Source: Vibrio sp. RE86 (lineage in GTDB: Bacteria; Pseudomonadota; Gammaproteobacteria; Enterobacterales; Vibrionaceae). Taken from it: a DNA stretch of 64,000 nucleotides. The translations under genes and the position numbers were made by a program. This document shows, piece by piece, positions 54,061 through 63,367 of this stretch. The notes beneath the pieces are model-generated. The model had not been told where the DNA came from, ran no database searches, and worked only from the letters and a program-made list of their open reading frames with translations. Within the stretch, counting starts at the first letter, position 1, and each line of letters starts with the position of its first letter. The stretch spans positions 1-64,000 of the forward strand of contig NZ_VTXI01000016.1 of assembly GCF_013114545.1 (NCBI RefSeq). The letters are read 5' to 3'.

Positions 54061-54834
54061 TTAGTCTTTGACTAAGCGAAGCCCCATATCAGACATAATT
54101 ATAGATTGGCTTGCAAAATCACGACGGAAATTCTCTGACTCTTCAGCGGCATAGGCAAAGCTGCCACCGCGTACTGATTTATGCGCTAGGCCGATATCTG
54201 TCTCTTGCGCATTGTTGGGGTTGCTGCGTTCTCCGTAGCGATAGTAGGTGTCATCAAATGCATCAATAACAAACTCACCGACGTTACCCGTCATATCGTA
54301 AAGGCCAAGTTCATTGGGTAGTTTTAAGCCGACAGGCTGCGCTTTGTTGTTGGCATTGCCTGCATACCAAGCGACATCTTCAATGTTGTTAGAACCAGCA
54401 TAAGTAAAGCCTTGGCTCTGGTTACCGCCTTTTGCAGCAAACTCCCATTCAGCTTCTGTCGGTAAACGATACTCTTCACCGGTCATTTCATTGAGCTGTT
54501 CTATAAAGTAGTTTGCTTGCTGCCAACTGAGGTTGTTGACTGGAATTTGGTCACCTTTGAAGTAGCTCATCGAGCTTCCCATAACTTGCTCAAAGATCTC
54601 TTGGGTTACTTCAAACTTAGAGATATAAAACCCATCGACAGTCACTTCACGTGCTGGTTGTTCTGCTTTTTTTGCAGAGAGCGCATCCGAACCCATGGTG
54701 AAAGTACCACCATCAACCCATACCATATCTTGGTTAATCTTTTCCGCTAAAGGGTGAGGAGGCGTCGCTGTGCAGCCCATTAATACAGCAGCGCTTAATA
54801 GAGATATAGAGAGTGGTTTGATCGGCATAGACAT
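54061..54834 (-). CDS. SUMF1-fold lipoprotein lacking the FGE cysteines
   Basis: The ATG at 54834 (MSMPIKPLSISLL) gives a 257-residue lipoprotein with lipobox AAVLMGC. The body is an FGE-sulfatase (SUMF1) fold: MVWVDGGTFTMGSD, VTVDGFYISKFEVTQ, PVNNLSWQQANYFIEQLNEM, YRLPTEAEWEFAAKGG, LGLYDMTGNVGEFV, KSVRGGSFAY. The C-terminal catalytic cysteines of true formylglycine-generating enzyme are absent: the matching stretch reads FAYAAEESENFRRDF. It is therefore not expected to oxidise sulfatase cysteines. It may be a binding or scaffolding protein. It is divergent from the maturase gene. Confidence 0.82.
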   Translation of the reverse strand: MSMPIKPLSISLLSAAVLMGCTATPPHPLAEKINQDMVWVDGGTFTMGSDALSAKKAEQPAREVTVDGFYISKFEVTQEIFEQVMGSSMSYFKGDQIPVNNLSWQQANYFIEQLNEMTGEEYRLPTEAEWEFAAKGGNQSQGFTYAGSNNIEDVAWYAGNANNKAQPVGLKLPNELGLYDMTGNVGEFVIDAFDDTYYRYGERSNPNNAQETDIGLAHKSVRGGSFAYAAEESENFRRDFASQSIIMSDMGLRLVKD

Positions 54835-54894
54835 AGGGATAGACTCGCTCAATTTAGGAGCTATAAATGTAGCAATTAAGCGCATGAAAATTGG

Positions 54895-54911
54895 TTATAA
54901 CGGGTATAACA
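54895..54911. promoter_or_regulatory. GTTATA/TATAAC palindrome between the SUMF1-fold and maturase genes
   Basis: GTTATA-acggg-TATAAC is a 17-bp palindrome that also contains T-N11-A. It shares TGGTTATAAC-like sequence with the sulfatase intergenic region (40381-40390), so it may be a relative of the sites at 40386 and 44649. Confidence 0.35.
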
Positions 54912-54969
54912 TGAACCAGCGTTTAGGCATGAGTAAACTGAGTGGGTCGAATAAACCTCAAGGTGAATC

Positions 54970-56286
54970 ATGCTTATTACTCAAGGTCCTCAGTTTCAAG
55001 GTAAAGCGTCTAAGCGTTTGCATGTAATGGCGAAACCAATTGGTGCGGTATGCAATATAGACTGCAAATATTGCTACTATCTGAGCAAACAGGACTTGCT
55101 TGAGTACAAAAAAGGCTGCTCTCCGAAAATGGATGAACAGACGTTAGAGACGTATATCAAACAGTACATTGAGGGGCAGAATACCCCAGAAATTATTTTT
55201 TCTTGGCAGGGCGGTGAGCCGACTATGCTTGGGCTTGAATACTTTCAGAAAGTCGTCGAGTTCCAAAAGAAATATCAACCTAAAAACGTCACCATCTCTA
55301 ACGACCTGCAGACAAACGGCACGCTATTGAATGATGAGTGGTGTCAGTTTTTAAATCAAAACAATTTCTTAGTTGGGCTGAGTATCGACGGCCCAGAGTT
55401 ACTCCATAACGCTTATCGTACAAATCGCGCCGGTCGAGGCACCTTTAAACAAGTGATGAATGCGGTGGATCTTCTTCATAAGCATCAAGTGAAGTTCGCG
55501 ACTTTAACTTGTGTGAATAATTTGACCAGCCAGAACCCGTTAGAGGTCTACCGATTTTTAAGAGATGTCGTTAAGTCGCCACAAATGCAATTCATTCCGA
55601 TTGTGGAGCAAAAGACGTTTCGCGAAACAGCGCCTCAAACTTGGCAGCCTACCGAGCAATTAAAACAAGGTGATAAAAGACTGATCCCCGGCCATAAAGA
55701 TTCGATTATGGAGTCTTGGTGCGTGTCCGATCAAGCTTGGGGCAACTTCCTAATAGCCGTGTTTGATGAGTGGATTAAGCATGACCTCGGCCGTGTATTT
55801 GTTCAATATTTTGAAGCAAGCGTTGAGGCTTGGATGGGGCGTAAAAACCCATTATGTACCCTTGGCGAGGTGTGTGGGAAAGGCTTGGCGATGGAACCCA
55901 ATGGTGACGTCTTTACCTGTGACCATTATGTCTATCCAGAATACAAAATTGGCAATATTCACCATCAAAAACTGGATGATATGGCCTACGGCAGTGAGCA
56001 ACAAAAGTTTGGATTCGCGAAGTCGAAAAGTCTGACTGCGCAGTGCCAAGAGTGTGAATACAAATTCGCTTGCTTTGGTGAGTGCCCTAAAAACCGATTT
56101 ATTCGGACTCAACAAGGTGAGCCGGGCTTGAACTACCTTTGTGCAGGGTGGAAGAAGTTCTTCTCTCATGTGGATAAGAGTATTGCTTACATTTTGCGCG
56201 CTACAAGAAACCCTGTCGCTCATGGACGATTTAGCGATCGAATCGCATTGGATTTGGTTAAACAACGCTCTATGACGAATCAATAG
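54970..56286 (+). CDS. Anaerobic sulfatase-maturating enzyme (radical SAM, anSME)
   Basis: This 438-residue radical-SAM enzyme converts the active-site cysteine (or serine) of sulfatases to formylglycine without oxygen. The radical-SAM motif is CNIDCKYC (Cys28, 32, 35), followed by FSWQGGEPTMLG, SNDLQTNGTLLND and GLSIDGPELLH. The C-terminal SPASM region has the further cysteines (PLCTLGEVCGKGL, FTCDHYVYPEYKIGNI, CQECEYKFACFGECPKNRF across two stretches, and YLCAG) that bind two auxiliary 4Fe-4S clusters. It is the obvious maturase of the two CTAGR sulfatases. AAGGTGA precedes the ATG. Confidence 0.94.
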   Translation: MLITQGPQFQGKASKRLHVMAKPIGAVCNIDCKYCYYLSKQDLLEYKKGCSPKMDEQTLETYIKQYIEGQNTPEIIFSWQGGEPTMLGLEYFQKVVEFQKKYQPKNVTISNDLQTNGTLLNDEWCQFLNQNNFLVGLSIDGPELLHNAYRTNRAGRGTFKQVMNAVDLLHKHQVKFATLTCVNNLTSQNPLEVYRFLRDVVKSPQMQFIPIVEQKTFRETAPQTWQPTEQLKQGDKRLIPGHKDSIMESWCVSDQAWGNFLIAVFDEWIKHDLGRVFVQYFEASVEAWMGRKNPLCTLGEVCGKGLAMEPNGDVFTCDHYVYPEYKIGNIHHQKLDDMAYGSEQQKFGFAKSKSLTAQCQECEYKFACFGECPKNRFIRTQQGEPGLNYLCAGWKKFFSHVDKSIAYILRATRNPVAHGRFSDRIALDLVKQRSMTNQ

Positions 56287-56294
56287 GGGACAAC

Positions 56295-57332
56295 ATGAAA
56301 CACCTAAATCGTACAACTTTAACTTTGGTGCTTGGAACATTACTGAGTGTACCAAATATCGCAACCGCAGAAATTCAGCCAGATCAGCAGCTCAAGCCTG
56401 AGCAAATTGCCTCTACTGAGACACACGCTCCCAACATACAGCCCAACCAATTGGCTTATCACGCTCAGGACGTTCGGTTGCCAGTAGAGGAACGTGCAGC
56501 CGCGTTAAAGGCGTTGTCACACTACCCAAGTCAGAACGCATTGGTAGCGGTAGCAAGGGGACTACAAGATAGTGATCCCATTATACGACAAGCCGCCGCG
56601 GTAGGCGCTGAGCCTTATGGGATTGAACACCGTTGGCGTATGGTGTCACCGTTGTTGTCTGACAGCGATGCCATGGTTCGTATTACTGCCGCGACTAACT
56701 TGGTGCGTGATTACGGCAATGTCAGTCAAGAGCAGAAAGAACAACTTGAAGCGCCGGTTGCCGAACTAAAAGCGCATTTAAAGGAAAAGCAGGACAGCGA
56801 TTCCAAGCTGTTGCTTGCGGATGTCTACCGTTGGCATAAAGAGTGGGGCAAAGCGGACACGCTGTATCAAGACGTGTTAACCAATGAGCCTAATAATGAC
56901 GTGGCTTGGTTGAGCTTAGCCGATAACTATCGTGCTCAAAACATGGATGCTAAAGCGATTGAGACACTGGATGAAGCGATTGAACAAATCCCAAACAGCG
57001 CAGAGCTCCACTATTCAAAATCATTAGCCTTGGTGCGATTAGAGAAACATAAAGTTGCGGCGAATGAAATCGAAACAGCAGCGAATATGGCGCAAAACAA
57101 CAGCTACTACTGGTACTTAAACGGTGTACTTCAAGAGTCATTGGATATCGATAAATCGACTCAATCGTTTGAAAAAGCGTATTTGATCTCAGGCGCACCA
57201 GAACAACTCTACGCCGTTTGCGATATCTATGTTCGCTATGATCATCCTAAATCTCAGCAATGCTTAGAGGAACTAGGGAAAATTGCACCGAGCTATGTGA
57301 TTGAACAGCTAGAGGCGAAACAAAAGAGTTAA
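56295..57332 (+). CDS. Exported HEAT-TPR protein, haem-free paralogue of the cytochrome tail
   Basis: This 345-residue protein has a signal peptide (TLTLVLGTLLSVPNIATA), a HEAT-like region (about 55-150) and TPR repeats (about 165-330). The run NALVAVARGLQDSDPIIRQA aligns with NTLVALARAVKHENEMIRLG of the eight-haem cytochrome, HRWRMVSPLLSDSDAMVR with DRWQILQPLLNDSVLSVR, and PEQLYAVCDI with PQHLYARCEI. There is no CxxCH motif. It starts 9 bp after the maturase stop and is probably co-transcribed with it. A partner or regulator of the cytochrome, or a periplasmic assembly factor, is possible. Confidence 0.83.
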   Translation: MKHLNRTTLTLVLGTLLSVPNIATAEIQPDQQLKPEQIASTETHAPNIQPNQLAYHAQDVRLPVEERAAALKALSHYPSQNALVAVARGLQDSDPIIRQAAAVGAEPYGIEHRWRMVSPLLSDSDAMVRITAATNLVRDYGNVSQEQKEQLEAPVAELKAHLKEKQDSDSKLLLADVYRWHKEWGKADTLYQDVLTNEPNNDVAWLSLADNYRAQNMDAKAIETLDEAIEQIPNSAELHYSKSLALVRLEKHKVAANEIETAANMAQNNSYYWYLNGVLQESLDIDKSTQSFEKAYLISGAPEQLYAVCDIYVRYDHPKSQQCLEELGKIAPSYVIEQLEAKQKS

Positions 57333-57390
57333 AAAATGAAGGTGCTTAAACTTAGCTGATTGCATTCTGATTAAATTAACGATTATTATA

Positions 57391-57424
57391 GAAATCCCCG
57401 TACAGTGTCGGGGATTCTATTTTT
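57391..57424 (+). terminator. Terminator after the maturase/TPR operon
   Basis: AATCCCCG and CGGGGATT form an 8-bp stem, extended by AGA/TCT across a bulge, followed by ATTTTTG. It lies about 60 bp past the stop. Confidence 0.8.
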
Positions 57425-57462
57425 GACCAAGGTATGGTCATCGTCGTATAGGAAATACAAGA

Positions 57463-59073
57463 ATGAAACAAGCTTCACTCGCGCTTATTATCTCTAGCGT
57501 ACTCAGTGCTTCTGCCATTGCCGCTCAAGTACCAACCGATACAACTCTTGCTAAAGATCAGCACTTTGTCCGTGGTAACGGCGCAGAACCGTCATCAATG
57601 GATCCGACATTCGTTAATCCAGGATCAGCGGATGGCCCTATCGCAACAGATATGTTTGAAGGTCTGGTCATTGAGGATTTACACGGGAATGTGATTCCTG
57701 GTCAGGCGCAAAAATGGACCGTATCCGCTGATGGTCTAACTTACACATTTACCCTTAAAGACGGGTTAGTGTGGTCTAATGGAGATAAAATCACAGCGAG
57801 CGATTTTGTCTATGCATGGCAAAGAGCGGCCAATCCAAGTTCTGGAACATCAACCGCATTTTACTTTTCGACAGCGAACATCTTGAATGCCAAGTCGATT
57901 GCAAGCGGTGACAATCCTATCGAGACTCTAGGGGTTAAAGCCCTAGATGACGCGACAGTGCAAATTACATTAGAAAAGCCGACACCTTATTTTGTCAGTC
58001 TGCTTAGCTTGCCAACGTTTGCACCATTGCCACAGACAGTGGTTGAAAAGTATGGTGATGAGTGGACAAAGCCAGAAAATATCGTAACCAACGGTGCGTA
58101 TATCCTGAAAAAATGGGTTGCGAATGAGTTTGTTGAAGTCACAAGAAATACGAATTATTGGGACAATGAGAATACCGTCATAAATGGAGTGACTTACCTA
58201 GCACTTAACTCTCAAAATGCGGAGTTGATGCGTTATCAAGCTGGCGAAGTCGATATGACAAACCGTGTTCAGCTAGAGCAGTACCAACGCTATCTAAAAA
58301 ACCATCCTGAGCAGATCAATTCACAACCTTTACTTGGCTCTTATGTCTACTCGTTCAATATCAATCAGGCGCCATTCGACAACGCTGATGTTCGAAAAGC
58401 ACTGACCATTGCGGTTGACCGTGACATTCTTGTTGAACGCATCACAGGACAAGGCGAACCAAAAGCCTACAGCCCAGTTCCAACAACCATACCGGGTTAT
58501 CAAGCTCCACTGCCGGAATACGCACAACTGACGCAAAAAGAACGTATGGAGCGAGCTCGTAAGCTGTTAAATGACGCAGGCTACAGTCCTTCTAATCCAT
58601 TGGAGTTCACCCTGACTTACAATACCAGCGAGAACCACAAAAAGCTGGCTGTCGCAATTGCGTCAATGTGGAAGCCGCTAGGTGTGAAGGTTAATCTAGA
58701 GAACATGGAATGGAGTGCTTATCTAGCTGCTAAAAGCACGGGCGACTACCAAATTGCACGCTCCTACGCATTTGGTGACTACCCTGAGCCATCCTCTATT
58801 TTAGAAACGTTCACGTGTGGTCACACAGCCAACGAGAGCGGTTATTGTAACAAGCAGTACGATAAGTTTATCTCGGATGCGTCAATTGCAAAAACTGAAG
58901 GCGAACGTAACGAGCTGTACGCAAAAGCAGAGTCGATGCTGACAGCGGATTCACCGCTCATTCCGTTATATCAATATAATCATACTCGCCTTGTTCGTAC
59001 TGAGTTGAAAGGTGTCCCTGTAAACAACCCGAAAGGGAATATCTACGCCAAAGACCTATATTTCATTAAGTAG
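57463..59073 (+). CDS. Oligopeptide-binding protein, OppA/MppA-like
   Basis: This 536-residue periplasmic binding protein (SBP_bac_5) has a signal peptide (MKQASLALIISSVLSASAIA) and typical OppA motifs: RGNGAEPSSMDPTF, DMFEGLVIEDLHG, YTFTLKDGLVWSNGDKITAS and DFVYAWQRAANP, TNGAYILKKWV, DNADVRKALTIAVDRD and PLIPLYQYNHTRLV. No OppBCDF transporter genes follow, so it serves a transporter elsewhere or acts as an MppA-type recycling protein. It is a single gene with its own terminators at each end. Confidence 0.92.
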   Translation: MKQASLALIISSVLSASAIAAQVPTDTTLAKDQHFVRGNGAEPSSMDPTFVNPGSADGPIATDMFEGLVIEDLHGNVIPGQAQKWTVSADGLTYTFTLKDGLVWSNGDKITASDFVYAWQRAANPSSGTSTAFYFSTANILNAKSIASGDNPIETLGVKALDDATVQITLEKPTPYFVSLLSLPTFAPLPQTVVEKYGDEWTKPENIVTNGAYILKKWVANEFVEVTRNTNYWDNENTVINGVTYLALNSQNAELMRYQAGEVDMTNRVQLEQYQRYLKNHPEQINSQPLLGSYVYSFNINQAPFDNADVRKALTIAVDRDILVERITGQGEPKAYSPVPTTIPGYQAPLPEYAQLTQKERMERARKLLNDAGYSPSNPLEFTLTYNTSENHKKLAVAIASMWKPLGVKVNLENMEWSAYLAAKSTGDYQIARSYAFGDYPEPSSILETFTCGHTANESGYCNKQYDKFISDASIAKTEGERNELYAKAESMLTADSPLIPLYQYNHTRLVRTELKGVPVNNPKGNIYAKDLYFIK

Positions 59074-59087
59074 AAGTTGAAAATAAC

Positions 59088-59112
59088 AAAGCCCGCATCA
59101 AGCGGGCTTTTT
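59088..59112. terminator. Terminator between the OppA-like gene and the chemoreceptor
   Basis: AAAGCCCGC and GCGGGCTTT form a perfect 9-bp stem with a 5-nt loop, followed by TT. It can serve both converging genes. Confidence 0.9.
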
Positions 59113-59133
59113 AGTGGATTTAGACGCCGGTTG

Positions 59134-60894
59134 TTACGACGTTTTGAACTCCGCGACTGCGCTGTCCATATCTGTTGCTTGAGCCGAAACCCTGTCGACT
59201 TCATTCAAACATTGTTGCGCTGAACTCATATTGCCTTCAGAAATTGTGTTCAGCTCTGTAATTGACTCACTAACCTGATTCATCACAATCCCTTGCTCTT
59301 CTATTGCAGATGCAATTCGTTCAGAATTCGCCTGAATATGGGTCATATCATCAATAATCTGAGCTAGGCTGCTGTCTAACGTTTGCGAAGCTTGAAGGGT
59401 CTGCTCACCTTGCTCGTTACACTGGTCGATGTCCGAGACCACTTCAGACATCTGACTTTGAATAGCGGTAACAACTTTGGTGATCTCTTCGGTTGATTGG
59501 TGCGTGCGACTAGCTAAAGCGCGAACTTCATCTGCTACCACAGCAAACCCGCGACCCTGTTCACCTGCTCGTGCAGCCTCGATCGCGGCGTTTAACGCAA
59601 GTAGGTTAGTCTGTTCGGCGATACCTTGAATGATCGTCACGGCGTCGCCGATCTTATCAACGTGGTTGTTCAGTGAGCCAATCGACTCTTGGCTGCTTCC
59701 CAATATCGTTGAGAGTTGGTCAATATTCCCTACGGTTGTTTCAACGACTTTACGACCATTTTGTGCATTAACCGAAGCTTGCTGTACACCTTCAACCGCA
59801 ACGGCTGTACTCTCAGAGATTTCATTGATGGTCGATACCATCTCTTGAACAGATGTCGCCATCATCGTTGTGTGTTCAGCTTGAGCATGGAACTGCTCCA
59901 TGACGTTTTGTAGCTCGCCGTGCATGCTCGAGGTACTATTGGACAATTCCGCCGATTTAGACTGAGTACCAGAAATGAGCTGTTCGAATTTATCTAATAG
60001 ACGGTTAAAGTAGTTGCCGATTTGTGAGAGTTCATCATTACGAGTCAACGAAGCACGCAAAGAGACATTGTTTGTCCGAGCAATCTCTTGGATGGCACTA
60101 AGTAGAGAGGCGACTTGCTGGTTGATCGAGCGAGAAATTTGGAAAATAAAACCAAATATGATGAGAACCACGATAGCCGTCACGACCATCTTTAAGGTCG
60201 AAAGCTGTGCTTTAGTCGCATCGGACTGTTCAATGAGCGCACCAGAAAAGGATTTGAACTGTTTTTCTACGGTATGAGATAGCCCACGGGTTTCACCGAG
60301 TAAGCCCTCGTTATACTTAAGCCCAATCCGTTTACTTTGCTCGATGTAGGCGTTAGCAGCGCTTGATAATGCATTGGCACCCGAAGGAATAAGCTCAGCG
60401 GTAAACTGACCACTTTTAACTTGTTTATCAAACTCGAACAGTTGGACTAACTGGCTGCTTGATAGCGAAGGTTTGATTGCCGTTAGTGCTTGTAAGTATT
60501 GGCCTGTCAGTTTGTCTTCTGGTTTTAAACCGCGCTGATCAAATGCAGAAACCAAGCGGTTGAATCCGTCCTGGTAACTCAAAATATCTTGTCTAAGTTG
60601 ACTGCTTGAAGGAAGGTTATTAGCGCTGAGAATGCCTGCCAACTCGGACTCTAGACTGAGGAAGGTATCCATGTTTTTGTTGAACCGATCGAGATACTTC
60701 ATGTCTTTTCGCAATAAGAAGTCTTTTTCATTACGGCGGAGGTTTAATAGTCGAATTTCAAGCTTTGCGACTAACAAGCTAGCGTGATTGAGTTGAGAAG
60801 TTGTTTGGGCAAAGTGAGTCGTTGCAAAAAGTACAGAAACAACACCCAAAATGGCTACTACACCCAATGAATACAGTTTATTCTTGATATTCAT
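59134..60894 (-). CDS. Methyl-accepting chemotaxis protein with helical-bundle sensor
   Basis: This 586-residue receptor has membrane segments near 8-26 and 235-256. The long periplasmic part (about 27-234) is all helical, and [19 protein letters not shown] is typical of HBM or four-helix-bundle sensors. A HAMP-like linker and signalling helices follow with the kinase tip [21 protein letters not shown] (across the tip) and [20 protein letters not shown]. The C-terminal FKTS has no CheR-tether pentapeptide. The ligand is unknown. It is a single gene. Confidence 0.92.
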   Translation of the reverse strand: MNIKNKLYSLGVVAILGVVSVLFATTHFAQTTSQLNHASLLVAKLEIRLLNLRRNEKDFLLRKDMKYLDRFNKNMDTFLSLESELAGILSANNLPSSSQLRQDILSYQDGFNRLVSAFDQRGLKPEDKLTGQYLQALTAIKPSLSSSQLVQLFEFDKQVKSGQFTAELIPSGANALSSAANAYIEQSKRIGLKYNEGLLGETRGLSHTVEKQFKSFSGALIEQSDATKAQLSTLKMVVTAIVVLIIFGFIFQISRSINQQVASLLSAIQEIARTNNVSLRASLTRNDELSQIGNYFNRLLDKFEQLISGTQSKSAELSNSTSSMHGELQNVMEQFHAQAEHTTMMATSVQEMVSTINEISESTAVAVEGVQQASVNAQNGRKVVETTVGNIDQLSTILGSSQESIGSLNNHVDKIGDAVTIIQGIAEQTNLLALNAAIEAARAGEQGRGFAVVADEVRALASRTHQSTEEITKVVTAIQSQMSEVVSDIDQCNEQGEQTLQASQTLDSSLAQIIDDMTHIQANSERIASAIEEQGIVMNQVSESITELNTISEGNMSSAQQCLNEVDRVSAQATDMDSAVAEFKTS

Positions 60895-60933
60895 GAGATT
60901 ACCTTAGTTTGTCGGGTTAAGGATATTTATGAT

Positions 60934-60964
60934 TATTTACAGTGATGTTAGAATGTATTTACAG
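60934..60964. promoter_or_regulatory. Direct repeat TATTTACAG upstream of the chemoreceptor
   Basis: TATTTACAG occurs at 60934-60942 and 60956-60964, 22 bp apart (two helical turns), 40-70 bp before the chemoreceptor start. It may be a tandem site for a regulator. Confidence 0.35.
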
Positions 60965-61035
60965 ATATATCAATTGTGTAACATAACTTTACTCTTACAA
61001 ATATGACTCAAACCGCAACGGTAGAAGAGAAGGCG

Positions 61036-61638
61036 ATGCTAAACACATTAGAAAAGTACCAGGGCTTGATCTTTGACATGGATGGTACATTGATCGATAC
61101 AATGCCCGCCCACCTAAAGGCTTGGGGTAAAACGGCGCAACACTTCGATTTTCCATTTAGTCAAGAATGGCTTCATAGTCTTGGTGGGATGCCGAGCTAC
61201 AAAATTGCCGCTGAGGTGAATAAGCAGTACGGATTAACACTAGATCCGCAAGCTGTGTCGCGCTTTAAAATGGACGCCTTTGCTTCATTAGAGGATAGCG
61301 GTGAACCTATCGCTTGTACGGTGGAACTACTCAATCACTTTTACGGCCAAAAGAAACTTGCCGTTGGAACGGGAAGCCAAAGAAAAAGCGCGTTAAGGCT
61401 GCTCACTAAAGCAAACCTAATTGATAAGCTTGATGCTGTGGTGACGGCAACGGATGTAGACAACCACAAACCTAATCCAGACACATTTCTAAAAGCCGCG
61501 CAGGATATTGCGCTTGCTCCTTCACAATGTGTGGTGTTTGAAGATACTAAATTAGGTTTGCAAGCGGCACATGCGGCGAGTATGGATTGTGTGATGGTTG
61601 AAGAGGGCGGTTTGAAATTCTACCCTTGCCCAAGATAA
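61036..61638 (+). CDS. HAD-superfamily sugar-phosphate phosphatase, YqaB-like
   Basis: This 200-residue HAD hydrolase has all four motifs: FDMDGTLIDT (nucleophile Asp), AVGTGSQRKSALRLL (motif II), KPNPDTFLKAA (motif III Lys) and VVFEDTKLGLQAAHAASMD (motif IV). It follows the E. coli YqaB pattern, a fructose-1-phosphatase and phosphoglucomutase-like enzyme. The ATG at 61036 (MLNTLEKYQGL) is chosen because AGAAGA lies before it and the length suits the family; the ATG at 61003 would add 11 residues. Confidence 0.87.
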   Translation: MLNTLEKYQGLIFDMDGTLIDTMPAHLKAWGKTAQHFDFPFSQEWLHSLGGMPSYKIAAEVNKQYGLTLDPQAVSRFKMDAFASLEDSGEPIACTVELLNHFYGQKKLAVGTGSQRKSALRLLTKANLIDKLDAVVTATDVDNHKPNPDTFLKAAQDIALAPSQCVVFEDTKLGLQAAHAASMDCVMVEEGGLKFYPCPR

Positions 61639-61656
61639 ATTACTCTTAATATTCTA

Positions 61657-61681
61657 AAAAAGCCGCATTTCGCGGCTTTTT
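61657..61681. terminator. Bidirectional terminator between the HAD gene and ldhA
   Basis: AAAAAGCCGC and GCGGCTTTTT form a perfect 10-bp stem with a 5-nt loop. Confidence 0.92.
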
Positions 61682-61701
61682 ACGTTAAAAGAGTGCTGAG
61701 A

Positions 61702-62700
61702 CTAAAAATCGATAATCTCATTACCTGAGAGCTCACCTTTTGCGAATGCTTCAACATTGCTTAGAGTGGTATCGGCAATATTCCCAAGCGCTTCGTTGGT
61801 CAAAAATGCTTGGTGACCAGTAAATAGGACGTTATGGCAAGCAGACAAACGTCGGAACACATCATCGACAATGACGTCATTTGACTTGTCTTGGAAAAAC
61901 AGCTCTTTCTCATGTTCATAAACATCCAAACCTAGAGCACCGATTCGACCACGTTTAAGCGCTTCAACGGCTGCTGCCGAATCTAACAAGCCCCCACGAC
62001 TGGTATTGACGATCATTACGCCATCTTTCATTTGATTGAAGGCACTCTCGTCAAGTAAATGGTAGTTCTCTTTGAACATAGGGCAGTGAAGGGTGATGAC
62101 ATCACTTTCTTGGAATAATCGCTCTTTACTGCAGTAGGTTGCACCCATTTCAATGGCAGCCTGATTTTCATAAGGGTCGTGGCAGAGAATATTCATGCCA
62201 AGTCCTTTAAGGATGCGCATGGTCGCGATACCAATTTTACCCGTACCAATCACACCAACGGTTTTACCATAGAAGTTAAAGCCAACTAAACCTTCAAGGT
62301 TAAAGTTGGCGTCTCGAGTTCTCTGATAAGCTTTATGAAAACGGCGGTTCAAACTCATCATTAAGCCCACCGTATGTTCTGCGACAGATTCTGGTGAGTA
62401 GGCTGGAACACGCACTACCTGAATGCCGAACTTTTTAGCAGCAACTTGATCAACTCGATCAAATCCAGCGCATCGCATCGCAATAAGTTTCACTCCGTGC
62501 TGAGAGAGCGCCTCTAACACTTCTTCACTTAGGTCGTCGTTGACGAAGGCACAAACGACTTGGGAACCATGAGCCATTTTTGCCGTTTTAACACTTAATG
62601 GAAACTCGTGAAAATGCAGGTTAAAGCCATGTTGCTGATTGGCTTTGGAAAACGACATCTCGTCGTATGACTTAGAACTGAATACAGCGACATCTATCAT
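61702..62700 (-). CDS. ldhA: Fermentative D-lactate dehydrogenase LdhA
   Basis: This 332-residue NAD-dependent D-2-hydroxyacid dehydrogenase reduces pyruvate to D-lactate. It follows E. coli LdhA closely: ALRCAGF-like AMRCAGFDRVD, VRVPAYSPESVAEHTVGLMM, the nucleotide-binding GVIGTGKIG, VNTSRGGLLD, and NVLFTGHQAFLT. The catalytic Arg is in NTSRGG, the Glu in YEHEKELFF, and the His in TGHQAF. It is a single gene ending in the terminator at 61657-61681. Confidence 0.94.
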   Translation of the reverse strand: MIDVAVFSSKSYDEMSFSKANQQHGFNLHFHEFPLSVKTAKMAHGSQVVCAFVNDDLSEEVLEALSQHGVKLIAMRCAGFDRVDQVAAKKFGIQVVRVPAYSPESVAEHTVGLMMSLNRRFHKAYQRTRDANFNLEGLVGFNFYGKTVGVIGTGKIGIATMRILKGLGMNILCHDPYENQAAIEMGATYCSKERLFQESDVITLHCPMFKENYHLLDESAFNQMKDGVMIVNTSRGGLLDSAAAVEALKRGRIGALGLDVYEHEKELFFQDKSNDVIVDDVFRRLSACHNVLFTGHQAFLTNEALGNIADTTLSNVEAFAKGELSGNEIIDF

Positions 62701-62856
62701 AAAAACCTCTCAAAGATAGGTGGAGAGCAATTGGTCTATTGAATACTGAATTGAAATGAAAATAAACCATGAATTTAATGAGCGTATTAAGGGCCGTTGG
62801 AACGACATAAGTGATTGATATATATTCGACATATACACTCTATGGATTGATTACCA

Positions 62857-63330
62857 ATGTTAAAAATAACTCCCATGACGCCAAGTCACCTTGAGCAGGT
62901 TGTTGCGCTGTGTGTTGAACCAGATCAGCTGCCTTATGTCGGTACCGTTGAAGAGGTGTTGCTCAATGCTGACGACAATGTTCATCCTCACCTCGTCATT
63001 GTAGAGGAACAAGTGGTAGGGATATTCCTCATCGATACCTTGTACTCGGCTCACTATCGTTTTGCACATCCAGGAACCTTGGGATTTAGAGCATTTCTTA
63101 TTGATGCTGGTGAACAAGGTAAAGGTTATGGGCGTGACACCATTAAGAATTTGGGAGATTACCTCCGTTGTCATTACCCGGATCATGACGCAATTTATTT
63201 AACTGTGAACTGCAAAAATCTCGCAGCAAAGCAGTGTTACTTAAAATATGGCTTTAAAGATCAGGGAAGGCTCTATCATGGGGGGGCTGCTGGACCACAG
63301 CATATTATGCTAATGGATTACGCCAGTTGA
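62857..63330 (+). CDS. GNAT-family N-acetyltransferase
   Basis: This 157-residue protein has the GNAT core: ITPMTPSHLEQVVAL, HLVIVEEQVVGIFLIDTL, LGFRAFLIDAGEQGKGYGRD (the acetyl-CoA loop QGKGYG) and NLAAKQCYLKYGFKDQGRLY. The pattern resembles spermine/spermidine or diamine acetyltransferases, but the substrate is not determinable. It stands alone between ldhA and the chemoreceptor. Confidence 0.88.
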   Translation: MLKITPMTPSHLEQVVALCVEPDQLPYVGTVEEVLLNADDNVHPHLVIVEEQVVGIFLIDTLYSAHYRFAHPGTLGFRAFLIDAGEQGKGYGRDTIKNLGDYLRCHYPDHDAIYLTVNCKNLAAKQCYLKYGFKDQGRLYHGGAAGPQHIMLMDYAS

Positions 63331-63367
63331 TCGCTATTTCAACCAGTTAAAATTACTGTTCTATCAC

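Noticed and set aside
54061..54834. Calling the SUMF1-fold gene a formylglycine-generating oxidase.
   Set aside because: The C-terminal catalytic cysteines are absent, and a radical-SAM maturase is next door.
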